From positions 1-13,314 of the forward strand of contig SKOF01000494.1 in NCBI GenBank assembly GCA_007120155.1: a stretch of DNA of 13,314 bases, given 5' to 3'. The notes under the pieces are model-generated. The model did not search any database. It had not been told where the DNA came from and saw only the letters and a list, made by a program, of their open reading frames with translations. How positions within the stretch are numbered: position 1 is the first letter of the stretch; every line of letters starts with the position of its first letter. Made by a program: the position numbers and the translations under genes. This DNA comes from Thioalkalivibrio sp. GTDB taxonomy: Bacteria; Pseudomonadota; Gammaproteobacteria; Ectothiorhodospirales; Ectothiorhodospiraceae. Below, one piece after another: positions 1-6,975 of the stretch.

Positions 1-1408
1 GGTTCACAACCTTGATGGGCAACTGGTACTGCAGGCAGGTGGATAGCTCCTGGATGCACATCTGGATACTGGCCTCGCCGGTGACACAGGCCACGGTGGC
101 ATTCGGATGGGCCAGCTGCACACCCATGGCGGCGGGCAGACCGAAGCCCATGGTGCCCAGGCCACCCGAGTTGATCCAGCGATTGGGCTTGTCGAACTTG
201 TAGAACTGGGCCGCCCACATCTGGTGCTGGCCCACATCGGAGGTGACGAAGGCGTCACCCTTGGTAAGCTTCCACAGGGTCTCAAGCACGTACTGGGGTT
301 TGATCAACTCCGAGTTGCGGTCGTACTTGAGGCAGTCCATGGCGCGCCATTCACCGATCTGTTTCCACCAGGCCTTGAGCGCAGCGGCATCGGGCTTGCG
401 CGGGTCTGCCTTGATCTCCTTGATCATGCTCTTCAGAACCGTGTCCACCTGTCCGACGATGGGCACGTCCACCTTCACGTTCTTGGAGATGGAGGCGGGA
501 TCCACGTCCACGTGCACGATCTTGGCGTAAGGGCAGAATTTCTCGATGTTGCCCGTCACCCGGTCATCGAAGCGCGCGCCGATGGCGATCACCAGATCCG
601 CGTGATGCATGGCCATGTTGGCCTCGTAGGTGCCATGCATCCCCAGCATGCCCACCGAGAGCTTGTCGGTAGCCGGGTAACCGCCCAGCCCCATCAGCGT
701 GTTGGTGATGGGGTAACCCAGCAGGCGGGTGAAATCGGTGAGCGACTTGGCGGCACGCCCCAGGATCACGCCGCCACCGGCGTAGATAATGGGCTGGCGG
801 GCCTCCAGGATCAGGTCGATGGCTTTCCTGATCTGCCCCGTGTGTCCCTTCACGGTAGGGTTGTAAGAGCGCATGCGGATCGTCTTGGGATAGCTGAACT
901 CGCACTTGGCAGCGGTCACGTCCTTGGGGATATCCACCACGACCGGGCCGGGCCGTCCGGTGGTGGCCACATAGAAGGCCTTCTTGACGGTCGTGGCCAG
1001 ATCCTTGACGTCCTTCACCAGAAAGTTGTGCTTCACGCAGGGACGCGTGATGCCGACGGTGTCCACTTCCTGGAAGGCGTCATTGCCGATCAGATGCGTG
1101 GGGACCTGCCCGGTGAACACCACGAGCGGGACCGAGTCCATGTAGGCATCGGCGATGCCGGTGATGGCATTGGTCGCGCCGGGGCCGGAAGTGACCAGGG
1201 CTACACCGGGCTTGTCCGTTGATTTGGCATAGCCTTCGGCGGCGTGAATCGCCCCCTGTTCGTGCCGCACGAGGATGTGTGCAACCTTATCCTGCTTGTA
1301 CAGGGCGTCGTAGATATGCAGAACGGCGCCACCCGGGTACCCGAAAATAAGATCGACACCTTCCTCCTGCAGGCAGCGGACAAAGATCTCGGCACCGGTC
1401 AGTTCCAC
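1..1408 (-). CDS. ilvB: Acetolactate synthase (acetohydroxyacid synthase) large subunit, 3' end outside window
   Basis: This is the catalytic, thiamine-diphosphate-dependent subunit that makes 2-acetolactate and 2-aceto-2-hydroxybutyrate in branched-chain amino acid synthesis. About 469 residues are visible. The N-terminus starts MELTGAEIFV and continues with FGYPGGAVL; the TPP-activating glutamate lies in RHEQGAIHAAEG (E50). The motifs TSGPGATN, GRPGPVVVDIP, MGLGGYPA and IGARFDDRVTG follow. Near the window edge is the TPP/Mg motif region, here GEASIQMCIQEL where the textbook motif is GDGSxxMN. The start is the GTG at 1408, seven bases after AGGAGA; no better ATG exists. The gene is open at base 1, so its C-terminus and the expected small-subunit gene (ilvN/ilvH) are outside. 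It lies downstream of the DUF305 gene on the same strand but has a promoter-like sequence of its own. Family assignment is very secure; ilvB versus ilvI naming is not decidable here. Confidence 0.96.
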   Translation of the reverse strand, partial: MELTGAEIFVRCLQEEGVDLIFGYPGGAVLHIYDALYKQDKVAHILVRHEQGAIHAAEGYAKSTDKPGVALVTSGPGATNAITGIADAYMDSVPLVVFTGQVPTHLIGNDAFQEVDTVGITRPCVKHNFLVKDVKDLATTVKKAFYVATTGRPGPVVVDIPKDVTAAKCEFSYPKTIRMRSYNPTVKGHTGQIRKAIDLILEARQPIIYAGGGVILGRAAKSLTDFTRLLGYPITNTLMGLGGYPATDKLSVGMLGMHGTYEANMAMHHADLVIAIGARFDDRVTGNIEKFCPYAKIVHVDVDPASISKNVKVDVPIVGQVDTVLKSMIKEIKADPRKPDAAALKAWWKQIGEWRAMDCLKYDRNSELIKPQYVLETLWKLTKGDAFVTSDVGQHQMWAAQFYKFDKPNRWINSGGLGTMGFGLPAAMGVQLAHPNATVACVTGEASIQMCIQELSTCLQYQLPIKVVN

Positions 1409-1510
1409 GGTCTGGTCTCCTGCTCTGTGAAGGTGGTGGTTGTGTTTTCCTGCACGCGACCCCGGGGAGCGCAAGAGAGCGCCCCGCCGAAACGGCAGGG
1501 AAAGCGCACA

Positions 1511-1539
1511 ATACTAATATGAAGCGGCCCGAATTTCAC
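1511..1539 (-). promoter_or_regulatory. Possible sigma-70-type promoter for the acetolactate synthase gene
   Basis: On the minus strand GTGAAA (1539-1534) and TAGTAT (1516-1511) are separated by 17 bases; each matches the sigma-70 consensus at four of six positions. They lie in the only AT-rich part of the 183-bp spacer between the DUF305 gene and the GTG start at 1408. The predicted leader of about 95 nt contains a stem (GCGC/GCGC plus GGG/CCC with one bulged base, 1465-1485) but no T-run after it, so an attenuator is not supported. No short leader ORF rich in Ile, Leu or Val codons was seen. Confidence 0.35.
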
Positions 1540-1591
1540 GAAAACTTGATAATTCAGACACATCCTGTGGTTTTGGGTTCGCGCCTGGCGC

Positions 1592-1969
1592 CTAATCCAG
1601 CCCCCGCTCGGCAAGCCAGCGCCGCATCATCCCGATCTCCTCCTCCTGGGCCGCGATGATCTCCCGGGCCAGTGCGCGGATCTCCGGATCCTCGCCGTAG
1701 CGCAACACCACCTCGGCCATACCGACAGCCCCTTCATGATGCGGGATCATGCCGCGCACGAAATCCACGTCCGCATCACCGGTGAACTCAACATCCATGT
1801 CCCTGTGCATCCGGTCATTGACCCCCCGGTAGGCCCGTACCGACTCCGGCTCGCCCGCCTGGGGCGCCGCGCCATGGTCATGATGCTGGTGATGTCCATG
1901 TTGGGCCCAGACGGGCACTGCCCCTGCGAGCAGAAGAATGGGAAGGAAAAGTCGAAGTCGGCTGATCAT
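1592..1969 (-). CDS. Exported DUF305 family protein, His/Met-rich, probable metal binding
   Basis: A 125-residue protein with a signal peptide: MISRLRLF, a hydrophobic run to about residue 20, and a likely cut after VWA (22/23). A His-rich stretch follows (QHGHHQHHDHG, 23-33), which could bind copper or another transition metal. The rest is one DUF305 domain with its hallmarks: NDRMHRDM (51-58), DVDFVRGMIPHHEGAVGMA (67-85), then a helix with IIAAQEEEIGMMRRWL (104-119). The His pair (77-78) and conserved Met residues are the expected ligands; some DUF305 proteins are linked to copper handling, but no specific role is proven for this one. The ATG at 1969 follows AGGAGA at nine bases. It is divergent from the histidine kinase gene and co-directional with the acetolactate synthase gene. 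No copper ATPase or multicopper oxidase is adjacent in the window. Confidence 0.88.
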   Translation of the reverse strand: MISRLRLFLPILLLAGAVPVWAQHGHHQHHDHGAAPQAGEPESVRAYRGVNDRMHRDMDVEFTGDADVDFVRGMIPHHEGAVGMAEVVLRYGEDPEIRALAREIIAAQEEEIGMMRRWLAERGLD

Positions 1970-2405
1970 GGCAAGGAATCTCCTGAATATCAGTCAGCGG
2001 TCAATGGTCGGTCGTGGGTCAGGCATGTATGGTCCGGACGCAACGAACCGCGGACTTCATCATCCGCGGACACGAAACGCGGGACGCCTGGCGGGCGAAT
2101 CGCCGCCAGGGGGCACGGATTTCCTCCCCCGGGCTTCCCGGGACAGGGGTACCCCGACTGCTCGCGCACGAACCCCGGGGCCAACTGGTGGCCGGGCGTG
2201 GTGCGCCGGATTCCGGGAGTGGCGAACGGGATAACGCGGTATTGTTGCTCACCTCGCGCCCGGAAAAAAGCCCGTGCGGGGACCGGGACTCGCCTCGGAC
2301 GCAGGAATATGTAAACTAGACCCATTAAATATGCGGGGTGGCGCGCGTGGCGGGCTGCCCACCGGGGCACGCTGACGGGTGCGCCGCAGGAGGTCACAGA
2401 AGGTC
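1970..2405. other. Divergent spacer of 436 bp with clustered perfect inverted repeats
   Basis: No convincing gene is present; ORFs on both strands here are Pro/Arg-rich with no recognisable family. Consecutive inverted repeats are visible: CCGCGGA/TCCGCGG with an 8-nt loop (2048-2069), CCTGGCGG/CCGCCAGG with an 8-nt loop (2087-2110), CCCGGG-ctt-CCCGGG (2128-2142) and the palindrome GGGGTACCCC (2146-2155). An AT-rich island at 2307-2336 (around ATTAAATATG) is the best place for the promoter of the kinase gene, but no clear -35/-10 pair can be assigned. AGGAGGT at 2388-2394 is the kinase ribosome-binding site. Confidence 0.5.
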
Positions 2406-4052
2406 ATGAGCACACATGCAAAGGCGCGGCGCGGGCCCGATTTCGCCACCTGGCTGATCCGCCCGGCACAGGGCTGGCGGCACAAGGCCCGCGGCATGGT
2501 TCAAAACCGCATGTTCCTGCTTCTGGGTGCCATCGGTGCAACCTTCCTCGCGGGACTGGCCATCAATGTCTGGATGCTGATGTCCGGCACCGGCCCGGCG
2601 GGACCCATCGCGGTCCAGTTGGCCATTCTGGGCATTGGTCTGGCGGTGACACTGAGTCTGCCCCTGTTTCTCTTCCGGCATCTCATTACGCCCCTCTTCC
2701 ACCTTCGCCATTGGGCACAAAGGGCGCGTGGCGGAAACCTGGCGGCGCGCATACCGCCTCCGGCGGGCGGCGAGTTCGCCGAACTGGCCGAGGACGTCAA
2801 TGCGCTCACCGAACAGCTGCAACGCCTGACCCGCGAGATGCGTGACGAGGTGCGGGCGCAAACCGAGCGCCTGGAGCAGAAGTCCCGCACGCTGGAGGTG
2901 CTGTACGATGTGGCGGCCAGCATCAATACCGCCCGGGACCTGGAGGACCTGCTGGCCCGTTTCCTGACCAGCATCAAACAGACGCTGGGCGCACGGGCAG
3001 CCACGGCCCGGCTGGTCACGCCCGACGGACAGATGCGGCTGGTCACGAATCTGGGGTTCCATCCCGACGACCGTCATTGCCACCAGGTATTGCCCCTGGG
3101 ACGCTGCCTGTGCGGCCAGGTGGCCGATGGCGCGGGCATGGCCGGCCGGACCGATGTGCGCCAGTGCGGCCGCGTGGAGACCGACAGCCTGGATGAGACG
3201 GAACACCCGGCCATGATTACGGTACCGCTGCAGCACCGGGGTCAGACCCTGGGCATCTACAGCCTCTTCATGGACGAGTGTCCCGAACCACTCAGTGAAG
3301 ACATGGAGAACCTGCTCACGAGCATCGGCCGGCATCTGGGCATGGCCATCGAGAAGGCGAGGCTCGACGAGGAGGCACAGAGGCTCGGCATCATCGAGGA
3401 ACGCACGCATATCGCCCACGAGCTGCACGATTCCCTGGCGCAGACCCTGGCAAGCCTGCGCTTCCGGGTAGGTGCCCTGGAGGAGTCGGTGAACCGTACC
3501 GGCTCCACGGAGCTGAAGAGTGAGGTCGACGTGGTACGCGACGGCCTGCACCGTGCCAACACGGAACTGCGGGAACTGATCAGCCATTTCCGGGCGCCGC
3601 CGGTCACCCGCCAGGGCCTCGTCTGCGGTGTCGAGAAGCTCGTGTCGGACTTCCGCGAGGACACCGGAATCAATGTCTACCTGCAAAAGGAATGGCAGCA
3701 GAACGAACTCCCCGGGGAGATGGAAAGCGAGGTGCTGCGCATTGTTCAGGAGGCCCTGTGCAACGTCCAGAAGCACGCCCGTGCCCAGCATGTGAGAATC
3801 CTGTTACGGGCCGATGCCCACGGGGGTTTCCTGGTCATGGTGGAAGACGATGGGCGCGGCATTCGGGGCAAGGCGCGAGGCGGCCGCGGTGAGCATATCG
3901 GACTGAGCGTCATGAAGGAGCGTGCCGCGCGCCTGGACGCGGACTTCCGCATCGAGAGTGAACCCGGTGAAGGCACCCGCATGACATTGCGATTCCAGTA
4001 TCCGAAGCGGCAGTCAGTGGACATCCGACCCCGCGCACAGGCGGTACCATGA
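2406..4052 (+). CDS. NarX-family sensor histidine kinase with HAMP and Cys-containing GAF domains, no periplasmic sensor
   Basis: A 548-residue membrane kinase of the HisKA_3/HPK7 class. Order: cytoplasmic N-terminus; TM1 about 35-59; a loop of only some 7-10 residues; TM2 about 67-91; HAMP about 92-143; a coiled linker (E..AQTERLEQKS); GAF about 165-320; dimerisation helix with ERTHIAHELHDSLAQ (phospho-acceptor H341); ATPase domain with N453 in NVQKHA, DDGRGI (481-486) and GEGTRM (521-526). NarX and NarQ normally carry a nitrate-binding periplasmic bundle between the two TMs; here it is absent. The GAF domain has C225, C234, C236 and C254 (HCHQV, GRCLCGQ, RQCGR), so redox or metal sensing is plausible but unproven. 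The ATG at 2406 is preferred over the GTG at 2379 because AGGAGGT lies 11 bases before it. The stop overlaps the next start (ATGA), so it pairs with that response regulator. Confidence 0.93.
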   Translation: MSTHAKARRGPDFATWLIRPAQGWRHKARGMVQNRMFLLLGAIGATFLAGLAINVWMLMSGTGPAGPIAVQLAILGIGLAVTLSLPLFLFRHLITPLFHLRHWAQRARGGNLAARIPPPAGGEFAELAEDVNALTEQLQRLTREMRDEVRAQTERLEQKSRTLEVLYDVAASINTARDLEDLLARFLTSIKQTLGARAATARLVTPDGQMRLVTNLGFHPDDRHCHQVLPLGRCLCGQVADGAGMAGRTDVRQCGRVETDSLDETEHPAMITVPLQHRGQTLGIYSLFMDECPEPLSEDMENLLTSIGRHLGMAIEKARLDEEAQRLGIIEERTHIAHELHDSLAQTLASLRFRVGALEESVNRTGSTELKSEVDVVRDGLHRANTELRELISHFRAPPVTRQGLVCGVEKLVSDFREDTGINVYLQKEWQQNELPGEMESEVLRIVQEALCNVQKHARAQHVRILLRADAHGGFLVMVEDDGRGIRGKARGGRGEHIGLSVMKERAARLDADFRIESEPGEGTRMTLRFQYPKRQSVDIRPRAQAVP

Positions 4053-4729
4053 ACAGGCGCGTACTGCTCATCGATGATCACGCGTTGTTTCGCGAAGGTC
4101 TGCAGGAATTGCTCAAGAGACGGGGCATCGAGACCGTGGGTGCCGTGGGCGACGGCGAGGCCGGTATCCGGCTGGCCAGCGAACTTCAGCCGGATGTCAT
4201 TCTGCTGGACATGCGCATGCCCGGAATGAACGGGCTTGAGGTCTTGCGCCGACTGCGGCAAAGCGGCCTGACCATGCCAGTGGTCATGCTCACGACGAGC
4301 ACCGAGGAACAGGATCTGGTCGAATGCCTGCGCAACGGCGCGCAGGGTTATCTGCTCAAGGAGATGGAACCCGGAGATCTGGTCAACGCGCTGGAAGACA
4401 TCATGCTGGGCAAGACCGTCGTCGCACCCCACCTGGCGCAGCTGCTGGCCCGTGTCGTGCAGGGCCAGACCGGCACCGAACACGAGCCCAACCCTTTCGA
4501 CGTGCTCACCCCCCGGGAAACCGAAATCCTGGGGCTGCTGGCCGAGGGCCAGAGCAACAAGGTGATCGCCCGCAATCTGGGCATTTCCGACGGCACCGTG
4601 AAACTGCACGTGAAGGCCATCCTCCGCAAGCTGGGAGTGCATTCACGGGTTGAAGCAGCCGTGCTCGCGGTCCAGCAGGGACTGCACCGCGGGACAGCCG
4701 GCGTCAACGAGGCGTCCGGAGAAAGATGA
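4049..4729 (+). CDS. NarL/FixJ-family response regulator
   Basis: A 226-residue two-domain regulator. The receiver domain (about 1-120) has the acidic pair D9/D10 in LLIDDHALFR, phospho-acceptor D54 in ILLDMRMPGMNG, T82 in VVMLTT and K104 in YLLKEM. The C-terminal LuxR-type helix-turn-helix (about 152-210) reads LTPRETEILGLLAEGQSNK, then a recognition helix in GISDGTVKLHVKAIL. It overlaps the kinase gene by four bases and is certainly its partner. It resembles NarL, but because the kinase lacks the nitrate sensor the regulon and signal cannot be assumed. No adjacent target operon is evident; the next gene is convergent. A long inverted repeat follows the stop codon immediately. Confidence 0.95.
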   Translation: MNRRVLLIDDHALFREGLQELLKRRGIETVGAVGDGEAGIRLASELQPDVILLDMRMPGMNGLEVLRRLRQSGLTMPVVMLTTSTEEQDLVECLRNGAQGYLLKEMEPGDLVNALEDIMLGKTVVAPHLAQLLARVVQGQTGTEHEPNPFDVLTPRETEILGLLAEGQSNKVIARNLGISDGTVKLHVKAILRKLGVHSRVEAAVLAVQQGLHRGTAGVNEASGER

Positions 4730-4733
4730 ATTG

Positions 4734-4805
4734 GTCAGTGGTCCGTTGTCAGTGGTCAGTTGTTTAAAACAACGGACCACGGACCACTGACAACTGACAA
4801 CTGAC
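4734..4805. repeat. Palindromic element of tandem heptamers between convergent genes
   Basis: The left arm (4734-4762) is four head-to-tail heptamers of the form GTCmGTk: GTCAGTG, GTCCGTT, GTCAGTG, GTCAGTT. The right arm (4770-4805) is the reverse complement of five such units: GTCAGTT, GTCAGTT, GTCAGTG, GTCCGTG, GTCCGTT. The spacer is TTTAAAA. The element fills the gap between the response regulator stop (4729) and the S24 gene stop (4805-4807), and its last base lies in that stop codon. A transcript from either strand would form a long hairpin, so it may act as a bidirectional terminator or 3' stabiliser. A second copy is at 8242-8313. Confidence 0.9.
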
Positions 4806-5176
4806 TAAAGATAATGCTTGTGCTGTGAACGGCGCCGGCCCGCACGCTGGACCACCACGCCCACCACGGCTCCGATGCCGTCGATCTCGATCTTGCGGTG
4901 ATCCTCCTGCAGGGCGACCAGGAAATAGCGCCCGTCTTCGATCCTGACCTGCCGGAAGAGGTATTCGTCTTCATGCTTCGCGACCACATAGCTGCCGTCA
5001 GACACCACGGCGGACGGGTCGACGACAATGATCACGCCATGCTCGAACTCCGGCGCCATGCTGTCGCCTAGGACCCGGAGGGCGAAAGGTTCGCTGGCCG
5101 CACAGCCCCCGCCCATGCCCGCGTCGACACTGTCGGCCCCCATGGTGCTGGGATCAAAAACTCCATAATCGCTCAT
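4805..5176 (-). CDS. Stand-alone S24 (LexA-like) peptidase-domain protein without DNA-binding domain
   Basis: A 123-residue protein that is essentially only the C-terminal fold of LexA, UmuD and phage repressors. FALRVLGDSMAPEFEHG (31-47) contains the nucleophile box with S39, followed by IIVVDPSAVVSDGSYVVAK. In LexA the general-base lysine lies in a (V/L)K(R/K)L context; the matching place here, EYLFRQV (71-77), has R75. Self-cleavage may therefore be impaired, although R also occurs at this site in some related repressors. Residues 1-28 are short and Gly/Asp-rich with no helix-turn-helix and no obvious Ala-Gly or Cys-Gly cleavage site, apart from a CAAS stretch at 25-28. The start ATG overlaps the cysG stop (ATGA), so the two are translationally coupled. 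Domain call is secure; role unknown. Confidence 0.85.
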   Translation of the reverse strand: MSDYGVFDPSTMGADSVDAGMGGGCAASEPFALRVLGDSMAPEFEHGVIIVVDPSAVVSDGSYVVAKHEDEYLFRQVRIEDGRYFLVALQEDHRKIEIDGIGAVVGVVVQRAGRRRSQHKHYL

Positions 5177-6639
5177 GGTTTACCTCCGGTACCGACCCGG
5201 TGGTGGTGTACCTGGCCGTGTGTACTGAACAGGCTCTCCGCCGTGTGATCCGTGCCCGGTTTGAACCACTGCAACCGCTCGTGCAGCGTCACCACCTCGC
5301 CCACGATGATCAGCGTGGGCGGCTGCACATCGTGGTCCTTTACGATCTCGGGAAGTGTCTCCAGCGTACCCACCATGACCCGCTGGTTCTGGGTGGTGCC
5401 CTGCTCCACCAATGCGGCCGGAGTATTTGACGGCATGCCGTGGTCGATCATTTCCCGGCAAATGACGGGCAGCCCCAACAGACCCATGTAGAACACCACG
5501 GTCTGACGCGGCTGGGCCAGCATGTTCCAGTTGAGATCGATGGTGCCATCGCGCAGATGTCCGGTGGCGAACACCAGTGCCTGGGCGTAATCCCGATGAG
5601 TGAGCGGGATGCCGGCGAAGGCGGCACATCCGGCGGCGGCGGTGATCCCGGGCACCACCTGGAACGGAATACCCTCCTGCATGAGGGTATCGATCTCCTC
5701 GCCGCCACGGCCGAAAATGAACGGATCGCCTCCCTTGAGACGCAGCACCCGTTTGCCCTCCTTGGCCAACCGCACCAGCAGGCGATTGATATCCTCCTGT
5801 GGCAGCGTGTGCTGATTGCGCTTCTTGCCCGCGTAGATCATCTCCGCGTCGCGGCGCACCAGCTCCAGGATGGCCGGCGATACCAGGTTGTCGTGGACCA
5901 CCACATCCGCCAGCTGCATCAACCGAAGCGCGCGAAAGGTGAGCAGATCCGGGTCACCGGGACCGGCGCCCACCAGAAACACCTCGCCGCCGGAATCACG
6001 CTGGTCAAGGCCGGTTTCAACCGCCTGTTCCAGGGCATGCCGGGCCGCATCCTCCCTGCCGGACAGGAACAGTTCGGTCACAGGGCCCTCCAGAAGGCGT
6101 TCCCAGAAGCGGCGCCGCAACTCGCCGTCGGCGATACGCTCCTTGACCCGCAGACGGTAGCCTTCCACCAAGGCAGCCAGGCGGCCGTAGGCGGCAGGGA
6201 TGAAGCTCTCGATACGGGAACGGAACAGACGCGCCAGCACCGGCGAGGATCCACCGGTTGAAATGGCCACCTGAAGCGGGGAACGATCCACCATGGAGGG
6301 CGTGATGAAACCGCACAGCTCAGGCTGGTCCACCACGTTGACCGGGATCGAGCGCTGCATGCACAGCTCCGAGACGCGGCGATTGACCTGCTGATCATCC
6401 GTGGCGGCAATCACCAGCACACGGTCAAGTACGTCATCATCCTCGAAGCCGCGGTCCAGATGCTCGATGGCATCCTGCCCTTTCAGCGCCTGCAGTTCAC
6501 CGCACAGCGCGGGTGAAACCACGGTTACCCGGGCATGGGCCTTGCGCAGCAGTGACACCTTGCGATACGCGACGGTACCGCCGCCCACCACCAGGCAGGG
6601 ACGCCCCTCGAGCCGCATGAAGATGGGAAAGAAGTCCAT
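5173..6639 (-). CDS. cysG: Siroheme synthase CysG (uroporphyrinogen III methyltransferase / precorrin-2 dehydrogenase / sirohydrochlorin ferrochelatase)
   Basis: A 488-residue full-length trifunctional enzyme that turns uroporphyrinogen III into siroheme, the cofactor of assimilatory and dissimilatory sulfite reductases and NirBD-type nitrite reductase. The N-terminal dehydrogenase/chelatase half has the NAD motif VVGGGTVAYRK, the catalytic aspartate region VIAATDDQQVN and STGGSSPVLAR. The methyltransferase half starts near FLVGAGPGDPDLLT and has LVSPAILELVRRDAE, VLRLKGGDPFIFGRGGEE, GITAAAGCAAFAGIPLTHRDYA and VFYMGL. The ATG at 6639 (MDFFPIF, aligning with the E. coli start MDHLPIF) is chosen over the GTG at 6654 because GGGAG lies six bases before it. 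It is 20 bases downstream of the glutaredoxin gene and overlaps the S24 gene by four bases. With dsrA in the same window, supplying siroheme to DsrAB is a likely part of its job (inference). Confidence 0.97.
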   Translation of the reverse strand: MDFFPIFMRLEGRPCLVVGGGTVAYRKVSLLRKAHARVTVVSPALCGELQALKGQDAIEHLDRGFEDDDVLDRVLVIAATDDQQVNRRVSELCMQRSIPVNVVDQPELCGFITPSMVDRSPLQVAISTGGSSPVLARLFRSRIESFIPAAYGRLAALVEGYRLRVKERIADGELRRRFWERLLEGPVTELFLSGREDAARHALEQAVETGLDQRDSGGEVFLVGAGPGDPDLLTFRALRLMQLADVVVHDNLVSPAILELVRRDAEMIYAGKKRNQHTLPQEDINRLLVRLAKEGKRVLRLKGGDPFIFGRGGEEIDTLMQEGIPFQVVPGITAAAGCAAFAGIPLTHRDYAQALVFATGHLRDGTIDLNWNMLAQPRQTVVFYMGLLGLPVICREMIDHGMPSNTPAALVEQGTTQNQRVMVGTLETLPEIVKDHDVQPPTLIIVGEVVTLHERLQWFKPGTDHTAESLFSTHGQVHHHRVGTGGKP

Positions 6640-6659
6640 GGAATGCTCCCGCACAGGGG

Positions 6660-6932
6660 TCAGGAAATGCCGGCCTCGGCAATCAGTGCATCGAGTTCGC
6701 CTTCCATGTCCAGCTCCACCAGGTCATCGTAGCCGCCCACATGGCGGTTACCGATAAAGATCTGCGGCACACTGCGCCGCCGGGTCATGCGAAACATCTT
6801 CGCCAGTTCTTCCCGATTCCGGTCCACCCGGACCTTCTCCAGATGGTCTCCGAGACCCCTGCGCACCAGCAGGCGTTCGGCCCGGTCACAATAGGGGCAG
6901 ATCGCGGTGCAGTACATGCGAATCACGCTCAT
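6660..6932 (-). CDS. grxC: Glutaredoxin (dithiol, CPYC type)
   Basis: A 90-residue monodomain glutaredoxin, a GSH-dependent thiol-disulfide oxidoreductase of the cytoplasm. The active site is C12-P-Y-C15 in MYCTAICPYC; the cis-proline is in SVPQIFIG and the GSH-binding segment is HVGGYDDL, all as in GrxC. The start MSVIRMYC (ATG at 6932) has GGAAAG seven bases upstream; the longer reading frame back to 7016 would add a low-complexity Ser-rich extension with no ribosome-binding site and was rejected. It lies between the Sel1 gene (43-base gap) and cysG (20 bases) in one operon. Arg-rich stretch FRMTRRRS before the cis-Pro loop is normal for the subfamily. Confidence 0.95.
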   Translation of the reverse strand: MSVIRMYCTAICPYCDRAERLLVRRGLGDHLEKVRVDRNREELAKMFRMTRRRSVPQIFIGNRHVGGYDDLVELDMEGELDALIAEAGIS

Positions 6933-6975
6933 GGCGGAGCTTTCCATGGACTTTGGGGTCAGTGCGGGGGAAGCC

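Noticed and set aside
107..1222. Long plus-strand ORF of 371 codons
   Set aside because: It is the antisense shadow of the acetolactate synthase gene, whose minus-strand frame has every family motif and a proper ribosome-binding site.
1399..1614. Possible leader peptide for branched-chain attenuation upstream of acetolactate synthase
   Set aside because: It has a few Val and Ile codons but no run of Ile/Leu/Val codons, and no terminator hairpin with a T-run follows.
1993..2006. Two GTCAGCG/GTCAATG units resembling the heptamer repeats
   Set aside because: Only two loosely matching units and no inverted partner; too little to call a copy of the element.
1990..2397. Minus-strand ORF of 135 codons upstream of DUF305
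   Set aside because: Arg/Pro-rich with no family resemblance and running through several inverted repeats; treated as non-coding.
2394..3791. Minus-strand ORF of 465 codons
   Set aside because: It is a shadow of the histidine kinase; its translation is low in family-like motifs and Gln/His/Arg-rich, while the plus strand has HAMP, GAF, H-box, N and G boxes.
5440..6261. Plus-strand ORF of 273 codons opposite cysG
   Set aside because: It is fully contained in cysG, which is intact and recognisable over its entire length.
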